Assembly (NCBI GenBank): GCA_963556145.1
Contig: OY744470.1
Span: forward strand, 5,952,001 to 6,016,000
Length of the DNA: 64,000 nt
Direction: 5' to 3'
From: Hygrocybe punicea
Lineage: Eukaryota; Basidiomycota; Agaricomycetes; Agaricales; Hygrophoraceae
The notes under the pieces are model-generated. The model was not told where the DNA came from and did not search any database. It was given only the letters and a program-made list of their open reading frames with translations. Below, one piece after another: positions 10,631 to 22,466 of this stretch. The number at the start of each line of letters is the position of its first letter. Within the stretch, counting starts at the first letter, position 1. Both the position numbers and the translations under genes were made by a program.

Positions 10631-13170
10631 TTACGACCCGCCGTGATCTTTGAGGAAACCTTTGGAAATGGAAGACATAGCCTGCTTGAGCTTGCGAGAT
10701 TTGTGGTGCCCCCTTAATCGATCTCGCCATCGATGTTGAGGAAGTGGTGGCTCTCCCTTCTCAACTCTGGTCAACCACGTTTGGTAAACCATTTCAGACC
10801 ACTCAGTCCAGCGCCCATAGTTTTCTCCACTTGCATCATACGTCCAGGGCAGGGGAAACCAAGACACCGTGGCGGTCTGGGCGCCATTGCCTAACAGGGA
10901 GCCCATCAGGTTTGGTAAATTAAAAGCACAAACATACCAGTGTAACAGATATACGTCCCACAAAGTAAAAGGATCTCATCCTCGCTCAAGTCATCATCCC
11001 AGAGGCAATCAACCGAATTGCTATCTTGAACCGAGAACCCATCCCGATGCAGGAGTACCGCAGATGACGGGCCTTGTAAGACGGTGTGGAAGCTTGTTTC
11101 CTGCACAGCCAGACGCCACAAAACCCCGCCTCGGAGAAGTGCTGCTCGACCCCCATGACCACTCAAGATCACGGCACGCTGGTGCAGATATGCGTCATAG
11201 TCTCTTCTTGAGAATTTGTACCCGGAGAGTCGAATGGGAACGGTGGAGGGGCGGAATGACAGTGAGCTGGGAATTTCCCTAAGGGGGTGAAGAGTTCGGA
11301 ATTGAATTCCCCTCTGCAGAAGGTTTCGAGCAATGTCTACTTCCTGACACCCAGCATCCAATCTGCAGATGTAAAGCACGTCAGCAGGTTGAGAGACGGC
11401 GATCTTCCATGGGACAGTCGCAGCTCGCCCAAAGTCAAAGAAATAAAGCCCAGACAGCAGACGGCAAAGGCGCTTGATGCAATCTGTGAGGACCAGAGGC
11501 TGGCGGCTGTCCCGACTCAAGTCCCACAAAGGTTGCTCAGGTTGCAGACCCAAGACAAGGGCTTCAAAAAAATTTAAGGCAATCGCGCCGAGACCCGTCG
11601 CGAAGATGGGATCATCCTGTCGTGTCAATCCGACCGCTCAAAGGAAGGCCTGTATGGCCTGGGGTTCCATGGGGCGAGCCAGATGGGGAACCGGTATTGG
11701 CGGCACGAATCTGTGGTGCATGGATAACAGGTGCACGATTTCGTACATGTCCGGCGTTTCCTTCATGGGCTGAATGTCATCTGCCGTGAGGGGTGGCGAC
11801 GGTGACCTCTGGGTTCGGATTCCAGGGTTGTGATCAGGATCTGGTTGAATCTCCTCTTGCCGTGGCCCCCAGAAATCCTCATCGTAATCATTGTCCTCAT
11901 TGTCGTGGTCATCCTCCGGCCCAAACTCCTCACAACAGTCCCATTCATTCCAGAAAGCATCATAGCGTCGCTGATTTGCCCCATAATTCCCTAACGTTTC
12001 TTCTCTCGCACTCCGCAGAACCGCCTTACGTATGAGCTGCGAAGGAATCTCGTCGCTTTTGACCCATTCAAATACTTTCGCGCTAACGGTGGGTGGGTTG
12101 CGCTCACGATTCAACCGAGTCTGACGAGCTGAAGGGGATTCCTTCTCCAGCTTCTGAGCATTCATCCTTTCGCACTCAGCAAAGAAGTCCTTCCACGTGG
12201 GCTGGGCCTTCGTGGGATGGGTGCTGGAAAGAGCCGGGCTTGCTTGGTCCTGGGGGTCCTGTGAAGCTGAAGGCGCCGTGGTGAGGAGATGCGAAGATGC
12301 TGAGGGAGCAGAGGTGAAGAAAGTGGTCGCGTCCTGTAGTTTATGGGGAGGAGGAGCCAAACCCTGGAGCCAGGTGTGCTGGCGAACGGCTTGTGCTTCT
12401 TCCGCTCTCCAAGGATACCAAACAGGGACGTGGTAATGACAGAACCACTCCACTGCTGGTTGCATTTTTTCGGGATCCAATAGGTCTAGGAAGACCCCTA
12501 CGCGAGGAGCAAATGACGAAAAGGTGTGGACAGAAGACGAAGCGACCCCTGCCAACCAGGACTGGTCAAAGCCAGCCTCTGCCAACCGGGTAAACCAGTC
12601 CGGGATGAGGGCATCGTGGAAGTGTGACTCTCCTGCAGCCATGAGAAAGGAGAGGGCGGCCATGGAAACTACAAACCAGTCCCTCGAAATGATGGCACGC
12701 CATCGCGCGATGTAGTGGCTTTTGTGAGGTCGTCCATAGCCCCATGCGGAGGGGTGCCAAGGCAGTAGGACAGCAACAGGGTATTTCTGCGCCAACAAGG
12801 TGATGGCGTGGACCAGCCTTTGCTCGAGCTGAAGCCAACGGCTGGCAAGGTAGGGACAAAGGCGGAATCCCCCCTCCTCCTTCTCGAGGGGCGGCACGTG
12901 GGCAAGGCGGTCGAATGGATAGCCACTGAATGAGGGATGGACCGGCAAGAAGCTCAGATAACCGAACGCCGAGGTCCACCACCAGGGATGTTGGTAATCC
13001 TGCAGGCGGCCGGGCGATCGGGTCTGGAAAACGTTGGTCGTGAGGAGGTGAGGCGGTTTGGGTGGAGGAGAGGATATACTGCGGGAGGAATTGGGCGAGT
13101 AGTAAAGCACCCCGTTCAGGAGGTGCGCCCGTCCTTCAGAGTGGTCCAGCGGCTGTGGTGGAGCAGACAT
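10631..13170 (-). pseudogene. transposon partner gene, 830 codons, one in-frame TGA
   Basis: Exon 1 is 13170-10938 and exon 2 is 10890-10631, with a 47-bp GT-AG intron; total length is divisible by three. The N-terminus is rich in Trp and Pro with several WW-type clusters, the middle is low-complexity, and there is an acidic block of Asp/Glu around codons 460-475. An in-frame TGA at 11638-11640 sits between two halves that read on in the same frame, with residues AVGLTRQDDP directly after it. A CGA-to-TGA change is the simplest cause. I do not know the biochemical function. The gene lies divergently from the Tnp2 gene of the same element and may be its second protein. Confidence 0.6.
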
Positions 13171-13305
13171 GACGTCCAAATAACCAACACAAGGGATGAG
13201 GTGATGGCGGGAAAAGTACGCAAGATTGAAGGGCGTGGCAAGATCAGGGCGAAGAAGGAAGGCGTGTCTGGGAGCCCAAAACATGCTTTGGAAACTGAAG
13301 ACCTG

Positions 13306-14198
13306 ACCGGGAGGAGCACTAAGGTACAGGAAGTGGGATTGGTGTCTGGGGAGCCCAAAACACGTCAGGGAGCGAGTCTGGAGAAAAAGATCGTGAGCTC
13401 AGGAGCGGGACTTCGGCCAAGCATCTGCGGCGTCTCAAAGCTCGCTGGCCCACTTGGTCCCAGGGTTGATCCCTGAGTGGCCCAACGAGCGGCGAGAGGC
13501 TGGCAGAAAAAAAAGCACTCACGCGCAGGAATGGGGCGATGAGACCACGCCGAAGCCGCGTAGGGAGGAATCCGGGGGCGCTGACACGTAACGGGGAATC
13601 CGGGGGGAGCACTGGTGGAAGAGGAAGCGAACAATGTGTCTGGGAGCCCAAAACATGATAGATAGACAACGGAGGAGGCAGCGGGCGCGTGTCTGGGAAC
13701 CCAAAACACGCTGAGGAGAAGGAGAAAAAAACAAAAAGCCCCAATAAGGCGAGCCCACCCAAACAAAGACAAACAACCAAAAAAGGTCTCAACGCCTTGC
13801 CTTCTAAGTTCTTCATCAGCGTCTTATGGGTTCCCAGAGACGCTGAGCCCACCCCTCATTCCCTCGTCCGTCGCATGACCCGGGAACGTTTGCCATCTGC
13901 CCCCTGTCACTTTGCTCGAACCGCTGGCCGTACGTCCTCGCTCACCAAATCTTCAGCGTCTTATGGGTTCCCAGAGACGCTGAGTCAGCTCCTCACTGTC
14001 CCTTTCGCTCACTAAGTCTTTCCCTCATTCCTTTTCCTCATTCTCTCGTCTTCAAGTCGCCCGGGGACGTTCGCCATTCACCTGTCGAATCACGCCATCC
14101 TCGCTCACCAAATCTTCAGCGTCTTATGGGTTCCCAGAGACGCTGAGTCGGCTCCTCACTCCCCTTCTTTGCTTCAGTCACGCAAGTACTTCATTTCA
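13306..14198 (+). repeat. left arm of a 0.8-0.9 kb inverted repeat
   Basis: Matches the inverse of 17247-18049 over almost its full length with a few percent divergence. The left arm has three copies and the right arm two copies of a 28-bp palindromic unit. Each arm is the upstream region of a main transposon gene (830-codon gene on the left, Tnp2 on the right). Confidence 0.85.
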
Positions 14199-14230
14199 TT
14201 ATCATGCCGTGCACTTTAGTACAAGTCGTT

Positions 14231-16087
14231 CTACGCCTCCACGATCTCTGCTGTTCCTTCAACAATCACTAGCTTTCTCAGTCCCAACAGTTGCCTAAGT
14301 TTGTCTTCGTCCATGTCGGTGAACGGCGTCCATGGGTCTTCGAGTTTCTTCTCGAAGACGGGGATTTTGTGCAATTCGAGGTTCTCCTGAATGACGGCGG
14401 CGACCGATCCCACACCCTACCCATGCTATCAGATCAAGAAAGAGCGAGATGGATCAAATGTACCTGCACCAATGGCGGCATCCAAAAATTTGACGTCAGG
14501 TATAGAATCAAGAACAAAACCAACCCATTTAGCACGACCAACCGGTCTGAGAGCATATGGTCCTGGTCCGCCTTCTTACGTTTGTTGGTGGCCTGCTTGG
14601 TCTGAGACAGTGAGTACTGAGCGCATATGGGCATACACGGATACTCACTGGTTTCTCCCAGATGCATATGTCGAAACAATTTTCTGACGAGCCGGAGGCA
14701 ATGAGATGACGCTCAGGAGAGGAGATGGCCTGAATCCAATCTAATGAAGAGACTTAAATTGACTTCTCATTGGTTTACGTACCTCAACTGTCTGAATCAA
14801 CACCTGGCCTGAATTCATCTCCATTCATTATTGCTGTGCAGTTTGACTGATGAACAACTCACCTCCGTCGTGACGCAAGGTCTGGACAACCCCTTCCGAA
14901 TTTGTGTTGAAGAGGTAGACATTACTGTGATCACTTCCACATACGACCACATTGGCCTGCTCGGCGAAAACCCCCTTCTTCATGTATCTTCGAGTGACTG
15001 CCACGCTGAAGGATCGCACGGGAGAAGTCCGAGTTATGTTATATAAATCAAATCCCGTGCTCAAGTTGTCAACGAGGACGAATTTTTCTGATGGGCAGAC
15101 ACTAGCATTCCCTCTATGAAATTCACCTCAGTTTGCTGGACGTTTTTCACATCAAATCACTCACATGCCAGACTTGAACACCTTGGACCATTTCTTGACG
15201 GATGTCTCTGCATCTCGACAGGAACTAGCCAAACGAGGATCAGCAGGACGCTGTGGCCAGTATATACGTTCACTCACACTTCTCCGGACTCCAAACTGAA
15301 CACCAATAGGTTCTGATAGCCACTCGTGAAGTGGATAGTGCGAGGGATGGTCAGGTCCAGCATGTGCTTATTCCATAGGCTCATGAGAGTACCTGTATTT
15401 ATCTAAGCATTCTTTTTAAGTTTCCTTTACTCCGAACTCACCGTTCTTCTCCAGGCAATAAACCTGAACCTGACCATAGTGACTCGATGTTGCGAGTCGG
15501 CTGCATGTTGGATCAAATGCCAGGGCCTCGACACTGTCACTAACGGCAAATGCGCGGGTGTTCGACAACTCCAAGAACTTGCCCTGACCTTCATCAGTGC
15601 CACCGTTGAATGAAATGAGGGGTATACTCACCCCAAACCTGCTTTGGCGATATACTGACACCATTCCTCTTCCAGTTCCAAAGCAAAGTGTTTCGCCCGT
15701 GACTCCAGCTTCAGAAGCTAGCCACTTTATACAGGTGATTTGCCCCCACTTTCCTCCGTTGTCATGGATCACCTGGATGCATTTGTATTTTTCTAAGATC
15801 CAAACCCGAACGGCTTCGTCATCTCCTACATCACGTCATCAGTGCTGTGTTCCCAAGTCACTGGTCTCCCTACCTCCACTTGCAAGTTGTTCACCATCGT
15901 GAGCGAAGGCAAAGCAGTTGACGGCCGCAGTGTGGCCAGCAAGCCATCTAGCTAGTCGATATTGCTGTTTGGAAATAAGGCAATGAATAAGCTTGGAGGA
16001 ACCAGACGTACATCTTTTTGCACAAAGATTTGATCCCAAATTTCTTGAATGGTTGACGGCATGAAAGAGTATTAGGACTTTCTGCAC
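14231..16087 (-). CDS. WD40-repeat protein, multi-exon
   Basis: Beta-propeller protein with recognisable repeat fragments. One is around 15870-15970 (WLAGHTAAVNCFAFAHDGE, a GH..D-type repeat). The next begins DDEAVRVWILEKY near 15790, and blades follow through 15416-15770. Later blades are at 15300-15390 and 14840-15060, and the end is at the TAG at 14231-14233. Introns of about 45-60 bp separate them (for example about 15790-15838 and 15390-15438). The first exon is not resolved. It lies divergently next to the small gene at 16317 and both sit between the inverted arms of the transposon, so the pair is either captured cargo or an insert. No catalytic domain is visible. Confidence 0.6.
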
Positions 16088-16316
16088 CGACGGCGTATTC
16101 AGTATATATACTCAAAATATATAATTGTGTTCTCCATTCTTTTGTGAGGATGAACAATATCATTCTGTTGTGACGTCGTGTTGGCACGCTTACGAGAACA
16201 TAACAAGGACACAAATAGTTCACCATTTAGAGAATTATCATACAGCAAACGACTCAAAGGGGAACAAGGATCATAAATAATAAATAGGGACTCCATGAAA
16301 GTGCACCTCAGAAATA

Positions 16317-17135
16317 ATGCAGACCGCTGGTATTATTCACCGACATCTACCACTCATCACAGGACGTATTATATTCACAACCCAGAGACTTCCTGACCCA
16401 CCAATGATCACCCCATGGATGGATTTTTACGCAGAAGACCGAGACTTGACCTCCTTGGCAAAGGAACAAAGCGAATGCAGCGACGAAGCCATGTCGGAAC
16501 TATCCGTTCTAGAAAGCGACAAGGAACCCATCAGCGGTCACAAAATCCCTAAACCACCAGGTGAGGCAGGCCGCTCAGGCAGTGGCAGTTACAACTTGAA
16601 GGATGTGCTGGGATGGGCCAAGGCGGAATTTGACCAAGTGCAGGTAGCATGAATATTGCGTGATGAATTGAAAAAAAGGAGTTGACTTCGAGTCGTAGAA
16701 ATGTGTCCACTCCCAAGCCAACGAGAAGCTGAGCCGGGATAAAAGCTACGCACGTCAAAAAGACAGCGCGATACGTGCCATTTGTCTTCAAGTAAGCAAC
16801 TAACCTCAGCTAAACTTGCCCTCAGGAGCTCACACACTGCACAGGCGTCCAAAAAGCATCCGATTTTAGACCAATATGTCAACCATTGGCCAGTCCGGTC
16901 TATGCTGAAACTTCACCTCAAGTACACCTCAGAGTCGGCTCGACGCACGAAGGAGATGGCCATCGCCAAGAAGGTGGAGCAAGTCGTTGGAAAGGCGGTC
17001 GCCGCAAGAAAGGCCCTTCCCAAAAGAAAAGGAGCAGTGGCAGAGAGAGACCAGGAGGACGAGGATGACGATGACGATGACGATGACGATGGCGATGGTG
17101 ATGGCGACGATGGTGACGGTGAGGAGATGGCTTAA
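16317..17135 (+). CDS. small hypothetical protein with acidic C-terminus, 3 exons
   Basis: Exons about 16317-16643, 16699-16791 and 16826-17135. The first carries an acidic/Ser region (around WMDFYAEDRDLTSLAKE) followed by a Pro/Gly segment. The last has a basic helical part and ends in a long Asp/Glu/Gly run encoded by GAT/GAC repeats. The junction between exons 2 and 3 does not keep phase, so either a one-base frameshift exists or the 34-bp intron is wrong. I recall similar proteins beside WD40 genes in mushroom genomes but know no function. ATG at 16317 is the most upstream; 16404 is an alternative. Confidence 0.45.
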
Positions 17136-17246
17136 GTTTCTAGAGATCGTCATTTTTAAATTTCTACGATCGGAACTGGTATGCAGCTAAGAAAGAGGTC
17201 GAAATCGTGGAGGCGTGGGTCCGTTTCCAAACGATGTGTAGTATGA

Positions 17247-18049
17247 AAATGAAGCGTTTGCGTGACTGAAGCAAAGAAGGGACGTAAGGCCAGCAGTTTG
17301 AGTGATTCAACGGGGCGAATGGCGCACGTTCCCGGGCAACGCGACAGATGAGGGAGTGAGGAGCCGACTCAGCATCTCTGGGAACCCATAAGACACTGAA
17401 GATTTGGTGAGCGAGGACGTACGGCCAGCGGTTCGAGCAAAGTGATGGGGGGCAGATGGCAAACGTTCCCGGGTCATGCGACGGACGAGGGAATGAGGGG
17501 TGGGCTCAGCGTCTCTGGGAACCCATAAGACGCTGATGAAGAACTTAGAAGGCAAGGCGTTGAGACCTTTTTTGGTTGTTTGTCTTTGTTTGGGTGGGCT
17601 CGCCTTATTGGGGCTTTTTGTTTTTTTCTCCTTCTCCTCAGCGTGTTTTGGGTTCCCAGACACGCACCCGCTGCCTCCTCCGTCGTCTATCTATCATGTT
17701 TTGGGCTCCCAGACACGTTGTTCACTTCCTCTTCCACCAGTGCTCCCCCCGGATTCCCCGTTACGCGTCAGCGCCCCCGGATTCCTCCCTACGCGGCTTC
17801 GGCGTGGTCTCATCGCCCCATTCCTGCGCGTGAGTGCTTTTTTTTCTGCCGGCCTCTCGCCGCTCGTTGGGCCACTCAGGGATCAACCCTGGGACCAAGT
17901 GGGCCAGCGAGCTTTGAGACGCCGCAGATGCTTGGCCGAAGTCCCGCTCCTGAGCTCACGATCTTTTTCTCCAGACTCGCACCCTGACATGTTTTGGGCT
18001 CCCCAGACACCAATCCCACTTCCTGTACCTCAGTGCTCCTCCTGGATTC
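17247..18049 (-). repeat. right arm of the 0.8-0.9 kb inverted repeat
   Basis: Inverse of 13306-14198; ends about 110 bp upstream of the Tnp2 start codon. Together the arms enclose the 3-kb WD40/small-gene module. Confidence 0.85.
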
Positions 18050-18159
18050 CTCGTTACGTGGCTTTGGCGTCCAAGGACGGGTCTTCTTGCTCTATTTCCC
18101 GAGCCATACTCCCTCGTCTGAGTTGCCAAGAACCACCGCTTTCGCCTCATTAGCTCCGC

Positions 18160-21100
18160 ATGCCGACCTGCTTCTGTGCCTCCTTCGGGTGTGCCACGAA
18201 GGGAGGCCTCGACCCCACGACGAATTCTCCACAAGGAGTACCGGTGGACCACCGCACCTTCAAATCCCACCAGCTCCAAGACCGTGCCACGATTGCTCGC
18301 GATGCCACCCGGTGCGCCATAGATGCCCGCGATGCCGACATCGCCCAATACATGGCATCCATGACCCTCGCAGACCAAGTTTCCAGGGCGTTTACTCAAC
18401 CAGGCGGACGGCTTTGGTCCAAATCCAACCCAGCTTCACAAGGTTCGGCGATGACCTCGCAGAATTTATCACTCGGTTCGCCAGAACCCTCAATCGCAGC
18501 AGACCGCCCCCACGTTCGCCCCCATGCTCTGAAAGCGCCTGGCCCCTCCAGTCCCCAACCCTCTAAACGCAGCCGAGTGGATTCACACATCCGTCGCCTG
18601 GTCGGGATCGAGGCGTCTGTGAAGGACTTGGCTCGGAAGGTCTCCCTAGCCCTCACGGAACTACGAAACCACCCTGGGGAGCTGCCATCGCCCCCTCCTT
18701 TGAATCCGCTGTTGTCAACCTGCACCGAGCTCCGAAATCAATTGGACGCTGTCAAAGGGAAGCAAGCTGCGGTGGTTGAAACCAAGAGGTCCATTGGCGA
18801 GCAACTGGATGAAGTCCAGCATCAGCTGGACCAAGGCAAACAGGAGTGGAAACAGAAATTGGCACAGCACCGCAGGGAGGTGAACCACGAACTGAAAACC
18901 GACCATCACTTTACACCCTTCCTTCAGCATGTCGACCCCATTCTTCAAGTCTCCCTTTTTTTGGTAGTTGCCTGCCAGGTGGTGCTGAACGTTGGGCGTC
19001 GCGGATGCCATTTCATGCTTTCAATGCTGCAGTACGTCGTCCAGCTCACCCTGATGAGGGCTGGGCCCCGCCTTTCACCTCGAGAACAAAAGCTGATGTC
19101 CGACTTTCCAGTCGATCCTCGCTCCGCCGTGGACCACTTTCATCTGGACGGGAAGAGCGTCATTTATGCGGTCTGCCCGAATCCGAAATGTCACCGCACC
19201 TACAAGCCGACTTTCGAAGGCGACTCACCCATTGCTCAATACCCACAACGCTGCACTCACCGGGAGTTTCGTGGCGGCCCACATTGCAAGGAACGCTTGA
19301 CCAAGCCCCAGGCGATTATGGGTGAGGAGATCCAGGTTCCCATCAAAACATTTGTTTCCTTCGACTTCAAGGACTGGGTAGCTGGGCTGACTTCTCGACC
19401 TGGGTTGGAGGATTGCATGGATTCTTCCTGGACGAGGAAAGCTGGCAGTGTGGATGAAATGCATGACATTTTTGACGGCGCATTCCTTCGTGAATTCCAA
19501 GGCCCTGACAAGCAGCATTTCAGCATTGGGGGTGACGAAGGCCGCTACGTATTTAGTCTTTGTGTCGACTTCTTCAACCCGTATACCAATAAACAGGCCG
19601 GAAAGAAGGCTTCCATTGGCCTCATATCCCTAGTCTGCCTCAACCTTCCCCCTGAATTGCGTTACAAGCCAGAGAACATGTTTTTGGCTGGCATCATTCC
19701 TGGCCCCAAAGAACCTCCACTCGCTGCAATCAACCATTACCTGACCCCACTCATCGATGACTTCTTGGACTTTTGGGTGACTGGGGTCAGATTCTCGCGC
19801 ACTCACCACCATCCTGGTGGCCGACTGGTGCGCTGTGCACTGGTCGTAGTGATCTGTGACCTCCCCGCTGCAAGAAAAGTGGGGGGATTTGCTGCTTTCT
19901 CTCATGATCACTTCTGCTCCATCTGTCATTGCACTCGAGCCACGCATGGCTATGGAAACACGGACTACGACTCTTGGATCCGACGCTCCGACGCCGACTG
20001 CCGGGCTTGCGCTGAACAGTACCGCAGTGCAGGTGATGAGAAGGCGAGACAGGCACTCTTCGACAAGTCAGGCATTCGTTGGTCAGAATTACTTTGACTG
20101 CCTTATTTCGACATTGCCCACTGTGTGGTAGTTGATGGCATGCACAACCTCTTCCTGGGCTTGATCAAAGAGCACTTAGAAGGGATTCTTGGCATTCGCC
20201 TGAAAAAAGCGGAGGAACTGCCAGTGGTACCAATCGAATTTTCTTCCACTTGGCAGGAATTCTCTCCCAATGAGCAGAAGAGCATCCAAAAGCTTCAGAA
20301 ATACCTACAAGGCCCCATGACAGCTGAACTGGTGGCCGACCGCCCAAAGATTGTCCAAAAGTTCATGAGATGCCATGCGCGTGCCCTTGAATTTGTCTGT
20401 GCCGAGCTCAAGTGCCCAGCGGTGCATTTGGACCTACATCGAAAGGCTTCAAAAATTGACCGGGTTGACGCCATCCTCGCCTGGGTAGGTTGCCCTTCCT
20501 GGCTACCTGAATGGCTTGCTTATCTTCACCCCACAGCGTCAAGTTCAACCAGAAAAGCGAGAGACTGGTGCCAACACATCAACTGCCCATGGCCATGTAT
20601 TGACGACGGAGGAGATGGAGGAGATCTGGTCTGATATCAGGAATATGGTGACACCAAGCTGGGTGACTTTGGTTCCCCAGAATTTGGGCTCTTCCGCTCA
20701 TGGAAAGGTAAAGGCAGATCGATGGCGGGTACTGGGAACGACCTATTTGCCCGTGTCACTCGTTCGCCTTTGGACTAAAGTCCACGGTGGGAATGAGCGC
20801 TCAGAACGATGCAGCAAGATTCTTTCCGTCACCATATCCCTTCTTTCAGCCATAGTCATTGTCTCTTCTCGAGTAACCTCCCACCGCCACGCTGGCCTGT
20901 ACCTGCAGCATTTGCAGTCATACCTTCACGGGATCCAGGAGTTGTTCCCCAAATACCATTTCCACCCAAATCATCATGTGGCGTTTCATTTACATGAGTA
21001 CCTGTTACTCTACGGCCCTCTCCATGCATGGTGGACATTTCCTTTTGAGTGGATTATCGGTACGCTTCAGCGAATTCCTACCAGCAGCAAAATGGGTGAG

Positions 21101-21835
21101 CACTGCAGTAAGTAACCTGTAGGCCCCAAATGTACTAATAAACTCGTAGGTGAATTAGAGGAGACCTTGTCCAGGTCATATACTCGATCTGCAAACCTAC
21201 ACAGCATTTTATGCAAATCCCAGTGCCCACAAGCCCTGCAACATTGCCAAGTAATGTTTGAGAAGCTTTTGAACCCCCAGGTCCGCGACTCACTGATCAC
21301 TGACATGCTCACTGCATCCTTGGGCTGGGACGTGACCAATGAAGAAGATGCAGCTACTTGGAATGAAAACACAGCCCGCTCTATGCCTGCAGGCCTCCGT
21401 CATGCTCTGGCTGTGTCCTTAGGCTCTGACTTGCCAAAGAAGGCACAGCTTCTCTCCCATCTGACGGTCCATGGCATCACCTATACCGTGTCATCTAAAC
21501 ATGAGGGTAATTCCTGCATTCTTGTACAGACGGAGGTGGAAAGTGATCCAGTTCCGGCTCGCATTGAATACATTGTGCAACTGCCCACCCCACAAGGCAT
21601 AGCTACCCACGTCGCCATCCAATGCCTTAGGCCTGCATCAGCAGTTGATGATCCATTTGAGGTCTTTCCCGTACTCCGTGCTCGAATGTGGGGTGTGCAA
21701 CTGGCTGATCTGGAAATCATCTCCATAAATCACATCCATGCCCACTTTGCCTACCTGTTATCAAACTGGGAGGAGCAGGATGTCAAGGTCGTTATATCAA
21801 TGTCGCGTGTAAGCAGCCATATCCTGCCTTGGTGA
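18160..21835 (+). pseudogene. Tnp2 (Transposase_21) CACTA transposase, one in-frame TGA
   Basis: Exons 18160-20484, 20537-21095 and 21150-21835 with 52- and 54-bp introns; phases agree and the sum is 1190 codons. Visible parts: Cys-rich start, coiled region (about codons 150-250), a cysteine cluster (CPNPKC, then CTHREF), and the Tnp2 core with LPPELRYKPENMFLAGIIPG and later VVDGMHNLFLG. The reading stops at TGA 20095-20097 within SELL-stop-LPYFD, where family members usually have Arg, so CGA-to-TGA is likely. The core shows no other damage. It would catalyse excision and integration of the 19-kb element if translated in full. Confidence 0.8.
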
Positions 21836-21964
21836 ATGGTGCTGACTCAACTTCAGGTGTATTGATCTGCCAGCACAGGTTTTAGGGCCCAATTAGTTGT
21901 ATGATGTAGCATTAAATTAAATGAATATCAAGGCGTCATTCATGTGTGAATGTTATCATTTTGT

Positions 21965-22020
21965 CACTCAAGTGCCTCCTCAGTGTGTGCTGAGTGTGTG
22001 ATCAGTGACACACTTGAGTG
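21965..22020. repeat. 56-bp miniature with CACTCAAGTG inverted ends
   Basis: Begins CACTCAAGTG and ends CACTTGAGTG. Its interior (GTGTGTGCTGAGTGTGTGAT) matches the inverse of the inner end of segment D near 10535-10555. It adjoins the right terminal repeat, exactly mirroring where segment D adjoins the left one. Confidence 0.55.
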
Positions 22021-22466
22021 TGCGAAGCATTATGGGCCATGCAAAATGATTTAGTTCCGAAATATTTTGCAAAGGCTAAATCTTATTGTGAAATATGGAA
22101 TGTTGTGACTTGCAAAATCCTTGGCCAAAATTCTGCATTTGGTGAGGTTGAATAAACAAGATTTTGATGTCTTGCAAAATTGATTGAATTTGATATTTTT
22201 TACAATTATTTTGACAGCTGACAAGGTATGGGAAAACTTTCACTTTTGTCTACATTTTCACTCAGAACAATACTTTTGAATTTGATTAATTTTTTGTCGA
22301 GATAAATTCCCACAAATCTTTGTGTTTAAATAGAATTTCACGAGTTATTATGTGTGAAATTTTAATTGGATTTTGCACGGTTTAAAATCAAATGCAAAAC
22401 TTTAACAAGCTTCCAATCATTTTGCAATCATTTTGCATCCTGCAAAATAGTGCGGTGTCAGCAGTG
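22006..22466 (-). repeat. right terminal inverted repeat of the 19.1-kb transposon
   Basis: About 460 bp, AT-rich, containing no nested insert. It serves as the empty-site reference for elements A and C in the left copy. It ends GGTGTCAGCAGTG at 22466, followed by the TSD ATG. Confidence 0.85.

Larger units (their letters stand above)
13264..18012. promoter_or_regulatory. dispersed short palindromes in the divergent upstream regions
   Basis: Two related imperfect palindromes recur. One is CAGCGTCT, 13-nt spacer, AGACGCTG, at about 13818, 13954 and 14116, and inverted at about 17366 and 17506. The other has GTGTCTGGG next to CCCAAAACA, at about 13264, 13342, 13636 and 13688, and inverted at about 17640, 17695 and 17990. 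All copies share a TGGG(T/C)TCCCAGA core. Placement and repetition suggest binding sites for a transposon protein or a shared promoter element; this is inference. Confidence 0.55.
3368..22466. mobile_element. 19.1-kb CACTA-type (EnSpm) DNA transposon with extra genes and nested insertions
   Basis: Ends are CACTGCTGACACC on the left and GGTGTCAGCAGTG on the right, flanked by ATG on both sides. The terminal inverted repeat is long, about 460 bp: right copy about 22006-22466, left copy recoverable as 3368-3382, 6281-6405 and 7174-7494 after removing nested elements A and C. The interior carries a Tnp2-family transposase (18160-21835), a divergently oriented 830-codon gene (13170-10631), a WD40 gene with a small divergent gene between inverted repeats, and a low-complexity gene region (7480-10571). 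Both main genes contain an in-frame TGA, so this copy is probably not autonomous now. The CACTA assignment rests on Tnp2 homology, CACTG termini and the 3-bp TSD. Confidence 0.8.

Noticed and set aside
12937..13476. 179-aa plus-strand ORF opposite the 830-codon gene
   Set aside because: Antisense shadow of the longer, spliced gene.
13264..14140. CRISPR-like array because of regularly repeated palindromes
   Set aside because: Spacing is irregular, units vary, and the genome is eukaryotic; regulatory or transposase sites fit better.
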